NCBI GenBank assembly: GCA_947632315.1
Contig: CANROV010000096.1
Location: 1-7,305 of the forward strand
Direction of reading: 5' to 3'
DNA from: Candidatus Gastranaerophilales bacterium
GTDB taxonomy: Bacteria > Cyanobacteriota > Vampirovibrionia > Gastranaerophilales > Gastranaerophilaceae
DNA length: 7,305 nt
Shown here in pieces: positions 1 through 6,185 of this stretch. Both the position numbers and the translations under genes were made by a program. The stretch's first letter is position 1. Every line of letters begins with the position of its first letter. The notes beneath the pieces were generated by a model, which was not told the DNA's origin, did no database searches, and saw only the letters and a list, made by a program, of their open reading frames with translations.

Positions 1-73
1 TGGTAGACGCATCAGACTCAAAATCTGACGCAGCTCACCCTGTGTGCCGGTTCGAGTCCGGCCATCGGCACCA
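1..73 (+). tRNA. tRNA-Leu (CAA anticodon), 5' end cut by the window edge
   Basis: The window opens inside the D arm of a class II tRNA. The anticodon stem TCAGA/TCTGA encloses the loop CTCAAAA, giving anticodon CAA, which reads the leucine codon UUG. A long variable arm follows (CGCAG paired with CTGTG, loop CTCACC), as expected for leucine tRNAs. The T arm is GCCGG/CCGGC (46-50 and 58-62) with loop TTCGAGT. The 3' acceptor strand CATCGGC is at 63-69, the discriminator A at 70, and CCA is encoded at 71-73. The missing 5' strand should read GCCGATG. A terminator follows directly, so this is the last or only gene of its transcript. Confidence 0.95.
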
Positions 74-74
74 T

Positions 75-104
75 AAAAAACCTCCTAATAGGAGGTTTTT
101 TTTT
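75..104 (+). terminator. Rho-independent terminator of the tRNA-Leu transcript
   Basis: CCTCCT (81-86) pairs with AGGAGG (90-95) around the short loop AAT. A run of six A precedes the stem and nine T follow it, so the stem can extend by A-T pairs. It begins two bases after the tRNA CCA end. Confidence 0.92.
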
Positions 105-276
105 ATTAATTTGAAGTTAATTGAGCGGTATATAGTTTTCGGCAAGTTTGCGTAATAAGAGAAGTTGAGTTATAACCATTTTCTGATTTCAATATTAATC
201 TTTGTCAATAACTTGTAGCATCCAAAGCGGAATGCTCTGTAAATTAAGCCTATGAACTTGGAAAAAGTACACAAAT
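105..276. other. Intergenic stretch without a recognisable gene, possibly decayed coding sequence
   Basis: No open frame with a credible start and ribosome site exists on either strand. On the minus strand two short open pieces read like protein. One, from about 247 down to 168, includes LIYRAFRFGCYKLL and ends in TAA. The other, from about 181 down to 119 in a different frame, reads MVITQLLLLRKLAENYIPLN and then stops. Together they could be the frameshifted 3' remnant of a gene, but chance is also possible at this length. I recognise no family. Confidence 0.25.
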
Positions 277-310
277 AAAAAGCCGATAGTTTAATTACTA
301 TCGGCTTTTT
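277..310 (-). terminator. Bidirectional rho-independent terminator
   Basis: GCCGATAGT (282-290) is perfectly complementary to ACTATCGGC (297-305), with loop TTAATT. Five A precede the stem and five T follow it, so a T-run is present on both strands. It begins two bases past the stop codon of the minus-strand NTF2-like gene and is chiefly that gene's terminator. It would also stop anything entering from the tRNA side. Confidence 0.93.
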
Positions 311-311
311 A

Positions 312-695
312 TTATTTATTCAAGTTTTCTAATGTATCATAAACTTTTGAAACTATTTTCCAAGTTCCGTTAATTTTATTCATTATCAAGAAGTCCGTAA
401 ATTTATAACCGTGCCAATTATCTTCAATTACTCTAACCATTGCAATAGTTTTTTCAAGTGATATAACATCAACCCTTGAAATATAATTATCATCGCAAGC
501 TCCAAAGCTATCTATCGTTTTATAAAATTCTTCAATCGAGCCTGATTGATAAGTTTGTTCGTTTAATTGCCCAAAGAAGCAGGCTTTTTCATAGAAATAT
601 GGTTTAACAATTGAACTGTCGCCCTTTTTTACAGCTTCACAAAATTTTCTTGCAGCTTGTTCTACTGCATTAAATTCTTTAATATCATCTCTCAT
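312..695 (-). CDS. NTF2-like family protein (putative lumazine-binding / SnoaL-like fold)
   Basis: The 127-residue product has the length and pattern of a single cone-shaped NTF2-like domain. An N-terminal helix (about 8-24, VEQAARKFCEAVKKGD) is followed by FYEKACFFG at 34-42, helix GSIEEFYKTID at 52-62, and long strands near 71-80, 83-95 and 99-119, the last ending in GTWKIVSKVYDT. This order matches small proteins annotated as nuclear transport factor 2 family or putative lumazine-binding proteins. Members bind small ligands or act as hydrolases or isomerases, but many have no known function, and no catalytic residue can be assigned here. There is no signal peptide, so it is probably cytoplasmic. 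The ATG at 695-693 is supported by GAGG about 6 bases upstream. The gene lies 160 bases behind the XRE gene on the same strand and ends at a strong terminator. Family is fairly sure, substrate unknown. Confidence 0.8.
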   Translation of the reverse strand: MRDDIKEFNAVEQAARKFCEAVKKGDSSIVKPYFYEKACFFGQLNEQTYQSGSIEEFYKTIDSFGACDDNYISRVDVISLEKTIAMVRVIEDNWHGYKFTDFLIMNKINGTWKIVSKVYDTLENLNK

Positions 696-746
696 TTTTT
701 GCCTCTTTCCTATTAACTTTTATTATGTTAAATTAACAGCATAATT

Positions 747-777
747 TTTACAAGTACGCAATAAAGATAATTGTCAA
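747..777 (-). promoter_or_regulatory. Weak candidate promoter for the NTF2-like gene
   Basis: On the minus strand a consensus -35 TTGACA (777-772) is followed after 19 bases by TGTAAA (752-747), four of six matches to the -10 consensus. The spacing is long and the region AT-rich, so only the -35 box is notable. If real, it gives the gene its own transcript separate from the XRE gene. Confidence 0.3.
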
Positions 778-855
778 TATACAAGAAAAAGATTGTTTAA
801 AACTGTAGAAAATTTTGAAGTTTTTATATATTTATACGGTCTCTTTACATATTTA

Positions 856-1194
856 TTATTTATTCAATTTAATAATTTTATTCAAAGTTTCAATCATTTC
901 ACAATAAGATTTTGCTTCTTTCTCCGAAGAAGAATAAGCAATTTTTAAAAGAGTTTCTTTATATTTATTTTCGAATTTATTTGATCTTACACCAAAATCT
1001 TCCAAACTAAAGTTTAAAATTTCAGCCATTTTAAAAAAATTATCTAAAGAAGGTAAATTTTTACCCGTTTCAATTTTGCTTAAATGTTTTTCACTGATAC
1101 CTATTTTTTCAGCCAATTCTCCCTGTTTTAAATTGGCTTTTTTTCTTATGGTTTGAATTGTTTTTCCTATAAATTCTTTATCATTATATAGCAT
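856..1194 (-). CDS. XRE/Cro-CI family helix-turn-helix DNA-binding protein
   Basis: The 112-residue protein begins with a complete HTH_3-type DNA-binding domain, about residues 9-67. Helix 1 is IGKTIQTIRKKAN, helix 2 QGELAEKIG (24-32), and the recognition helix SEKHLSKIETG (34-44), followed by NLPSLDNFFKMAEIL, the usual fourth and fifth helices. About 45 lysine- and glutamate-rich helical residues follow (about 72-110) with no recognisable domain; they may mediate dimerisation. Such proteins bind short dyad operators, usually as dimers, and often repress their own gene. It is divergent from the glycosyltransferase gene, and the shared 181-base gap holds a perfect inverted repeat that is a plausible operator. 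The ATG at 1194-1192 has TGAGG about 11 bases upstream, slightly far. No clear terminator follows it. The family is certain; targets are inferred. Confidence 0.9.
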   Translation of the reverse strand: MLYNDKEFIGKTIQTIRKKANLKQGELAEKIGISEKHLSKIETGKNLPSLDNFFKMAEILNFSLEDFGVRSNKFENKYKETLLKIAYSSSEKEAKSYCEMIETLNKIIKLNK

Positions 1195-1260
1195 TGGGTG
1201 TCAAACCTCATTATTTTAATAAAATAAAATACATTTAACGGGTAATAAACAACAATAATA

Positions 1261-1290
1261 TTGATTTTAAAAAAATACGTTATATATGAT
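1261..1290 (+). promoter_or_regulatory. Candidate promoter of the glycosyltransferase gene
   Basis: TTGATT (1261-1266) and TATGAT (1285-1290, five of six to consensus) are separated by 18 bases. Transcription would begin near 1297, leaving a leader of about 80 bases before the ATG at 1376. The -10 box lies wholly inside the left arm of the inverted repeat, so a protein bound there would block RNA polymerase. Confidence 0.45.
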
Positions 1291-1341
1291 TACCATGTTT
1301 TAATATTTATGTTATTATCTTTTAAGTAATCATATATAACG
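1278..1341. promoter_or_regulatory. Perfect 16-bp inverted repeat, candidate XRE operator pair
   Basis: CGTTATATATGATTAC (1278-1293) recurs as its exact reverse complement at 1326-1341, separated by 32 bases. Each arm is itself an imperfect dyad, GTTAT-N5-ATTAC, the form expected for a dimeric helix-turn-helix protein. The repeat sits between a divergent XRE gene and the glycosyltransferase gene and overlaps the predicted -10 box. If transcription starts near 1297 the left arm is not transcribed, so a role as two DNA sites is more likely than an RNA hairpin. A rho-independent terminator is unlikely because the stem is AT-rich and the loop long. A very small invertible element is another possibility. 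Confidence 0.6.
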
Positions 1342-1375
1342 GTTTTTAAAATATTAAATTAATATAAGGGAAAAC

Positions 1376-3487
1376 ATGGCTGAAATCTTCAGAAATGAAT
1401 CTTTAATAAAAATTTCAATAATAATTCCGGTTTATAATGTTAATGCATATTTACAAGAATGCTTAGAAAGTATTTTAAATCAGGATTTAAAAGAAATTGA
1501 AGTAATATGCATTAATGATGGTTCAACAGATAATAGTTTAGAAATATTAAAAAACTATCAAAAAAAAGATTCAAGAATAATAATAATAAATCAAGAAAAT
1601 AAAGGGCAGGGAGAAGCAAGAAATGCAGGCATAGAAGCAGGTAAAGGCGAATATTTGTTTTTTGTTGATCCTGATGATTATATTGAAGGAAACACTTTAA
1701 GTAAGGTTTATTCTTTTGCGAAAGAAAACAATTCCGATATTGTTTGGTTTGATTATAGAACTTTTAATGAATATTCAGGAGAAGTCAAGGAAAAGAAATT
1801 TCCTGAATATCTATCTTTAAAAAAGCAAGAAGCAAAAGAATTAAACAAAATCTTCCCCGCTACTTCATATCCTGTTTGGAATAGAATATTTAAAACAGAC
1901 TTTATAAAAAAGAATCATATTAAATTTCCAAAGACAAAAACCTTTGAAGATGGTATATTTTCAACAATTGCAACAATAACAAACAAAAGAACCGATTATA
2001 TTCCATTATTTGTTTATTGCTATAGAGAAAGAGCAGGTTCTATTACGCACACAAATGATGATAAAGGTCTGGGTGTTTTTGAAGCAATTAAACAATTAGA
2101 AGAATTTTTAAAATCTTACAATTTATATAATGAATATAAAAAAGGGTTTGAAAATTACAAATTAACGTGTTTTATCGGAGGTTTTTATCTTATTTCAGAT
2201 AATTTAAAGAAAAAATATATAAAAGAAGTCAGAGAAAATCTATCCGGTAAAGATTTCAACAGATTTATAAAATGTATAACCCAAAAAAGGAGTTTTCTTG
2301 AAAATATATTTTCTGTTAAAAACAATTTCATATATTTCATAAAATATAAAATTGTTACATTTTTGGGTATGTCTTTTTCATTTAGAGTTAAAAATCAGGA
2401 TTCAAATGAATTTACAACCGATTTAAAATTTCAAATTATACCAATAGATAGAAATAACAAGAATGCATTTTGCTTTGCAATTAACGATTCATATGTGAAA
2501 TATTTTGGAGTTGTATTAAAATCACTGATTGAAAATTCGTCAAAAAACAAAACCTATGATATAGTTGTATTTTCTGAAGATATTACGGTTCAAAACAAAG
2601 AACGACTTGAATCAATGTTACCAAAAAATTTCAGTTTAAGATTTTTTGATATGAACTCATATATTAAAACAAAATTTGGGAAACTACAGCTAAAAGCGAA
2701 CGAAACCTGGCCGCTTTTAGTATTTTACAGATGTTTTATCCCATTTATAATGGAATATTATGACAAGGTTTTATATATAGATGGCGACACTTTAATAAAT
2801 AAAAACATAGATAATATTTTTGATATTAATCTAGAAGGCAAGCAAATCGGAGTTTGTACAGATGTAGTATCTGTTATGGAAGAAGATTTAAAAAATCCTC
2901 ATAATAAATTTCAAAAAGAAGTTTTAAAAATAGAAAATGCTAAAGATTACTTTAATTCGGGAGTTATACTATTTGATATAAAAAAAATAGACACAAACGA
3001 ATATTTTGAAAAGTTTGTAACTCTAGTTAACGGAAAAAAGTACATGTGTCCAGATCAAGATGCATTAAATTTGATATTCAGGGAGAAAACAAAAGTTATT
3101 CCATTCAAATATAATTGCCAGTATGCAAACTGTATTTATAATAAGACATTAGAGAAAAAGGTATTAACCTGCTATAAGCAACAAATTATTGAAGCAATTC
3201 AAGATCCATATATTATTCATTTTCTTATTAAGCCGTGGAACACAACAAAATATGAATGGGGAAAGCTTTTTGACAGATTTTGGGAATATGCAAAAAAGAC
3301 ATCTTTTTATGAAGAAATTCTTCTTTCATCAATCTCGCAAATTTATATAAATGAAATTAACAGCAAAGATAAAAAGCTTTCTTTGCTTGAGAATATATTT
3401 TCTATAAAGAACGAATATACAAACGGGAACAAATATAAAGTTATAACTTTATTCGGAAAAAAGAAGAAAAAATATATAGCAGGATAG
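1376..3487 (+). CDS. Bifunctional glycosyltransferase, GT2 domain fused to GT8 domain
   Basis: The 703-residue protein has two GT-A catalytic domains. The first (about 12-230) is family 2: IIIPVYN at 15-21, NDGSTDNS at 47-54, GQGEARNAG at 77-85 and the metal-binding DPDD at 98-101. The second (about 363-640) is family 8, like lipopolysaccharide hexosyltransferases: YIDGD with DGD at 469-471, NSGVILFDI from 527, DQDALN at 560-565, and IHFLIKPW around the metal-binding H615. GT8 enzymes are retaining and usually transfer glucose or galactose from UDP-sugars; GT2 enzymes invert. Together they could add two successive sugars to a surface polysaccharide or glycolipid. There is no signal peptide or clear membrane helix, so it is cytoplasmic or peripheral. 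A related basic tail ends each half (308-331 and 671-694), suggesting fusion of two genes. The ATG at 1376 follows AAGGG by five bases. Donor and acceptor sugars cannot be told. Confidence 0.92.
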   Translation: MAEIFRNESLIKISIIIPVYNVNAYLQECLESILNQDLKEIEVICINDGSTDNSLEILKNYQKKDSRIIIINQENKGQGEARNAGIEAGKGEYLFFVDPDDYIEGNTLSKVYSFAKENNSDIVWFDYRTFNEYSGEVKEKKFPEYLSLKKQEAKELNKIFPATSYPVWNRIFKTDFIKKNHIKFPKTKTFEDGIFSTIATITNKRTDYIPLFVYCYRERAGSITHTNDDKGLGVFEAIKQLEEFLKSYNLYNEYKKGFENYKLTCFIGGFYLISDNLKKKYIKEVRENLSGKDFNRFIKCITQKRSFLENIFSVKNNFIYFIKYKIVTFLGMSFSFRVKNQDSNEFTTDLKFQIIPIDRNNKNAFCFAINDSYVKYFGVVLKSLIENSSKNKTYDIVVFSEDITVQNKERLESMLPKNFSLRFFDMNSYIKTKFGKLQLKANETWPLLVFYRCFIPFIMEYYDKVLYIDGDTLINKNIDNIFDINLEGKQIGVCTDVVSVMEEDLKNPHNKFQKEVLKIENAKDYFNSGVILFDIKKIDTNEYFEKFVTLVNGKKYMCPDQDALNLIFREKTKVIPFKYNCQYANCIYNKTLEKKVLTCYKQQIIEAIQDPYIIHFLIKPWNTTKYEWGKLFDRFWEYAKKTSFYEEILLSSISQIYINEINSKDKKLSLLENIFSIKNEYTNGNKYKVITLFGKKKKKYIAG
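2297..2368 (+). repeat. Glycosyltransferase tail motif, copy 1 (between GT2 and GT8)
   Basis: It encodes LENIFSVKN, seven residues, then KYKIVTFLG (residues 308-331). The first 27 bases match copy 2 at 23 positions. Similar LENIFSxKN...KYKVxTxLG tails are familiar at the C-terminus of bacterial polysaccharide glycosyltransferases, where they may bind the membrane surface. Here the tail sits in the middle of the protein. Confidence 0.75.
3386..3457 (+). repeat. Glycosyltransferase tail motif, copy 2 (true C-terminus)
   Basis: It encodes LENIFSIKN, six or seven residues, then KYKVITLFG (671-694), followed by five lysines and the last four residues. It mirrors copy 1, so both catalytic domains end in the same cap. 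Confidence 0.75.
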
Positions 3488-3510
3488 AGATTTTAAATTT
3501 TTTTATAAAA

Positions 3511-4953
3511 TTAATCAAAGCACTTAAATATTTCAGATTGTTTAATTTGATATGATGAAGAAGAAGTATTGTTATTTTTGTCTTTAGAGTTAATTTTATT
3601 ATTAATAAAATTAAATTTATGTATTAATTTATTAAAGAATCCTTTTTTGTATAAAACAGTGAAAAGAGTAGCAAGAGCGAATACAACTCCAATAGCGATT
3701 GCAGTTTTCTGATTTTTTGTAAGTTTTTTAGCACTTTGCTCTAAAGTTTGTGTTAAAGGTTTATTAACATCAGAGTCTAATTTTTTATTTACTATTTGCG
3801 TTTTCGATTTAGCAGGTGTTTTCGGTTTCGGGAATTGTTTTTCAAGTTGTTTTATCTCCTCATTACATTGGTTTTGAAGAGCTTCAATTTGTTCAGTATA
3901 ATTATTATATTTAACATAAGCATCACCATACAATTCCGTAGCTTCATCAACTATTTTTTTCATATCATCAGAAATAACAATATTAGAGCTTATTTTTTGA
4001 ATTCCGAGAGCATCGAGATCAGCTTTGTAACCAACTCTGTGAGAAACAATAGTACCGGGGTCGCTTTTTGAAGGATCAGTATTCGTGAAAGTAATCATAG
4101 TATGGAAATATCTGCCTGATTTATCCATTAAATCTTTCATAATGGCAATAGATTGTTCATCATTATTATTTATATCAATCATCTGTTCAAGGTCACGGAC
4201 GTGAAGTACAGTAGATATTTTGTTTTTTTTATAGTTTTCTTCGGCAGCTTGAAGTGCATCAAATAGTGCATATTGTCTTTCAATTATACTTGCATTTGGG
4301 GGTAAAGAATCTTCCAATGTTTTAAAAACCAGCCGATAAGGAGCCGCTAAAGTTTGTATATGATCTTCCAAAGGAGTAATTTTATCATAATTACCTTGAA
4401 TAAGTGTTTTTTTATTTATACCAAAATATTCATTATTACTAAACGGAGATGCTGAACCAAGACTTAATTCTTTTATATAATATTCTAATTCTTTAAAAAG
4501 GGAATCACCCAGTTCTTTATTTTTAGAAATAAACATTACACAATTGGGACATCTATAAAGCTTTCTGGCAGTAGCCTCACAATAATGAATTTGCATTCTT
4601 TGAGCAATTTTGAAAATCGGATAGTCACGTCCTTCTTTATACACTTTATCGGCAAATGTTCTGTCCATTCTTACAATATCTATCGGTTTTAATTCGTTAC
4701 CCAAATCGGTTTTAGTTAATCTGTTTGAAATAGTATTTTTTGCGTAATCAGCAGCTTCTTTTCTTTTAGCTCTTAACTGTGAAATAGCAGGTTGATATTT
4801 TTTTTGAATTGACTGTCTGATTTCTGAAAAAGATTTCTCCTCAGAATTTCTTATAAATTCATCAGTTCCTTTAAAGTAAATCAATTTAGATTTTATAGGA
4901 CAATTATTATCTACTTTCATCAACTTATTTTGAAGAGTAAATTGAATCTGCAT
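3511..4953 (-). CDS. Membrane-anchored degenerate AAA+-like protein (pseudo-ATPase)
   Basis: I recognise no named family. The 480-residue protein has a charged helical N-terminus carrying YFKG at 26-29, a degenerate AAA+ core (about 112-320), a coiled-coil-like stretch (about 329-373), a Pro/Lys-rich linker, one membrane helix (TAIAIGVVFALATLFTVLY, 417-435) and a polar tail. Against the preceding gene's ATPase, the Walker A position reads ISKNKELGD and Walker B reads VLHVRDLEQ, so ATP binding and hydrolysis look lost. Against the third gene of the operon it shares PNCVM (136-140), IAIMKDLMDK (269-278), RYFH (281-284) and DPGTxVSHR (298-306), with R306 where an arginine finger would fall. C125, C135 and C138 could bind metal, though only C138 is shared. 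Lysines flank the helix on both sides, so topology is open. The gene starts 8 bases after its neighbour and ends 23 bases from the convergent glycosyltransferase. Likely a membrane tether for an AAA+ complex. Confidence 0.75.
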   Translation of the reverse strand: MQIQFTLQNKLMKVDNNCPIKSKLIYFKGTDEFIRNSEEKSFSEIRQSIQKKYQPAISQLRAKRKEAADYAKNTISNRLTKTDLGNELKPIDIVRMDRTFADKVYKEGRDYPIFKIAQRMQIHYCEATARKLYRCPNCVMFISKNKELGDSLFKELEYYIKELSLGSASPFSNNEYFGINKKTLIQGNYDKITPLEDHIQTLAAPYRLVFKTLEDSLPPNASIIERQYALFDALQAAEENYKKNKISTVLHVRDLEQMIDINNNDEQSIAIMKDLMDKSGRYFHTMITFTNTDPSKSDPGTIVSHRVGYKADLDALGIQKISSNIVISDDMKKIVDEATELYGDAYVKYNNYTEQIEALQNQCNEEIKQLEKQFPKPKTPAKSKTQIVNKKLDSDVNKPLTQTLEQSAKKLTKNQKTAIAIGVVFALATLFTVLYKKGFFNKLIHKFNFINNKINSKDKNNNTSSSSYQIKQSEIFKCFD

Positions 4954-4961
4954 TTTATTAA

Positions 4962-6161
4962 TTAACCTCCAATAAGCGTATAATAATCATTATCAAATTT
5001 TTGACATAAATTTTCAGAGATTTCAGGCTCAGCCAATTTTATAAATTCAATAATGTCATTTTGAGAAATAGGCTTGTCTTGTAATTTCATAGCTATGTTA
5101 TCACACATTGACACAATTTGACCGTTACTGAATTTTCCTTTCATCTCTTTTTCTTTTTGTCGAACAGCCTTAGAAATATCTTTAAAATTAATATTTTTTT
5201 CTGTTTCATAAGGAGAAAGTGCGAACTTAAAAATATCTTCAATATTACTATTGATAGGCGGATCTATTGACATTTTTATAGGGAATACATCTACATTATT
5301 CATATCCAAACTAAGATTTAAAGGTTCATTAGTAGTAGCAAAAACGCTACAATGATATTTTTGGGAGCAAGTTTTTATAAAGTTTTCAAATTCCTTTGCA
5401 ATAGAAGAATTTCTTCCAATAATTTTATCTGCTTCATCTATAAAAATAATAGTTCTTGTTCGGTCTTTCTTAAATCTTTCTTCACTTTTTTCAGCTTCTT
5501 CAATTATTTGATTCATAATTTCTTTTTCTTTGCCTTTTTTTGTAAAAATTGAAGAAATTATACAATTTGTTTCTTGAGCAACAGATTCCGTAATATAAGT
5601 TTTACCGTTACTATAGGGGCCAAAGAATAATATACTGCCAAATATATCAATATCTTGACCTGATTTTTCCGCTTTTATTCTATCAATAAATTCTTTTTGG
5701 ATAACGGAAAGTTCAGGTTTATAACCTGCAACTCTTGAAATCCCGTTATTTTTAGAGTGATGAGATTTTATCTTTTTTTCATCCGTACAAAAGAAGAAAT
5801 TATCCAATGCATTTGTAGCATTATCAGATATTTGAACCATTTGATCCGCATATTTAAGTTTTTCATCAAGCGAACATTTTTGAGATTCATATGCTGATTT
5901 TTTTTCAGAATATTTTGATTTTGAATCTGTAAATAAACCTGGGCCAACTAAATATTTTTGTTCTATTTCACTGTTAATTTCACTTGATTTTTTAATTACT
6001 TTACTATTCATCAAGTCATCTAATAGAACTAATTCTCTATACCAATCGTCAAATATTTGCTGTTGAGGTTTTACGGTTCTAATATCAATTGGTTTTTGTT
6101 TTTTACTGACTTTTATCCCTTTAAAACTATATGCAGGCGATATTATATGATTAATTTTCAT
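4962..6161 (-). CDS. AAA+ ATPase with intact nucleotide-binding motifs
   Basis: The 399-residue protein has a helical N-terminal region (about 30-125) with SFKG at 12-15, then an AAA+ core. ISRVAGYKPEL (141-151) resembles the element leading into AAA modules. Walker A is GPYSNGKT (181-188), Walker B is IIFIDEAD (238-245) with D242 and E243, and sensor 1 is TTN (276-278). A lid follows (about 303-385) with a sensor-2-like segment FSNGQIVSMCDNIA (344-357). ATP binding is therefore expected. The usual arginine region after sensor 1 is replaced: the segment reads LDMNNVDVFPIKM (285-297), with valine where the two operon partners have arginine. There is no signal peptide or membrane helix, so it is cytoplasmic. 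The ATG at 6161-6159 follows AAAGGAG by seven bases, 24 bases after the upstream stop. It is probably the motor of a complex with its neighbours. AAA+ membership is sure; the substrate is unknown. Confidence 0.9.
   Translation of the reverse strand: MKINHIISPAYSFKGIKVSKKQKPIDIRTVKPQQQIFDDWYRELVLLDDLMNSKVIKKSSEINSEIEQKYLVGPGLFTDSKSKYSEKKSAYESQKCSLDEKLKYADQMVQISDNATNALDNFFFCTDEKKIKSHHSKNNGISRVAGYKPELSVIQKEFIDRIKAEKSGQDIDIFGSILFFGPYSNGKTYITESVAQETNCIISSIFTKKGKEKEIMNQIIEEAEKSEERFKKDRTRTIIFIDEADKIIGRNSSIAKEFENFIKTCSQKYHCSVFATTNEPLNLSLDMNNVDVFPIKMSIDPPINSNIEDIFKFALSPYETEKNINFKDISKAVRQKEKEMKGKFSNGQIVSMCDNIAMKLQDKPISQNDIIEFIKLAEPEISENLCQKFDNDYYTLIGG
4965..4970 (-). promoter_or_regulatory. Shine-Dalgarno site embedded in the end of the upstream gene
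   Basis: GGAGGT encodes the final two glycines of the AAA+ ATPase and precedes the next ATG (4953) by 11 bases. The overlap makes coupled translation of ATPase and membrane-anchored partner likely, consistent with products made in a fixed ratio. Confidence 0.7.
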
Positions 6162-6185
6162 TGATGAACTCCTTTATTTATATAT

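Noticed and set aside
1..73. Antisense reading frame across the tRNA starting MVPMAGLEP
   Set aside because: This is the well-known spurious frame antisense to leucine tRNAs and does not encode a protein.
1..104. tRNA-Leu as an attachment site for an integrated element
   Set aside because: No integrase and no second copy of the tRNA 3' end are present in the window.
1199..1204. Consensus TTGACA on the minus strand just upstream of the XRE start
   Set aside because: The only good -10 sequence downstream of it is about 10 bases away and inside the coding region, so it does not make a promoter.
1560..1567. Run of eight A in the glycosyltransferase gene as a slippage switch
   Set aside because: Runs of this length are ordinary in such AT-rich sequence, and the frame is intact.
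3490..3511. ATTTTA/TAAAAT hairpin with a T-run between the convergent genes
   Set aside because: The six-pair stem is pure A-T and would be too weak for a confident rho-independent terminator; such pairs arise easily in this composition.
3796..4071. Plus-strand open frame of 91 codons
   Set aside because: It lies entirely antisense to the conserved pseudo-ATPase gene; its Phe/Arg/Ile-rich product is a typical shadow of Lys/Glu-rich coding sequence.
5352..5552. Plus-strand open frame of 66 codons, Phe-rich
   Set aside because: It is antisense to the Walker B region of the AAA+ ATPase; the phenylalanines mirror Lys/Glu codons on the other strand.
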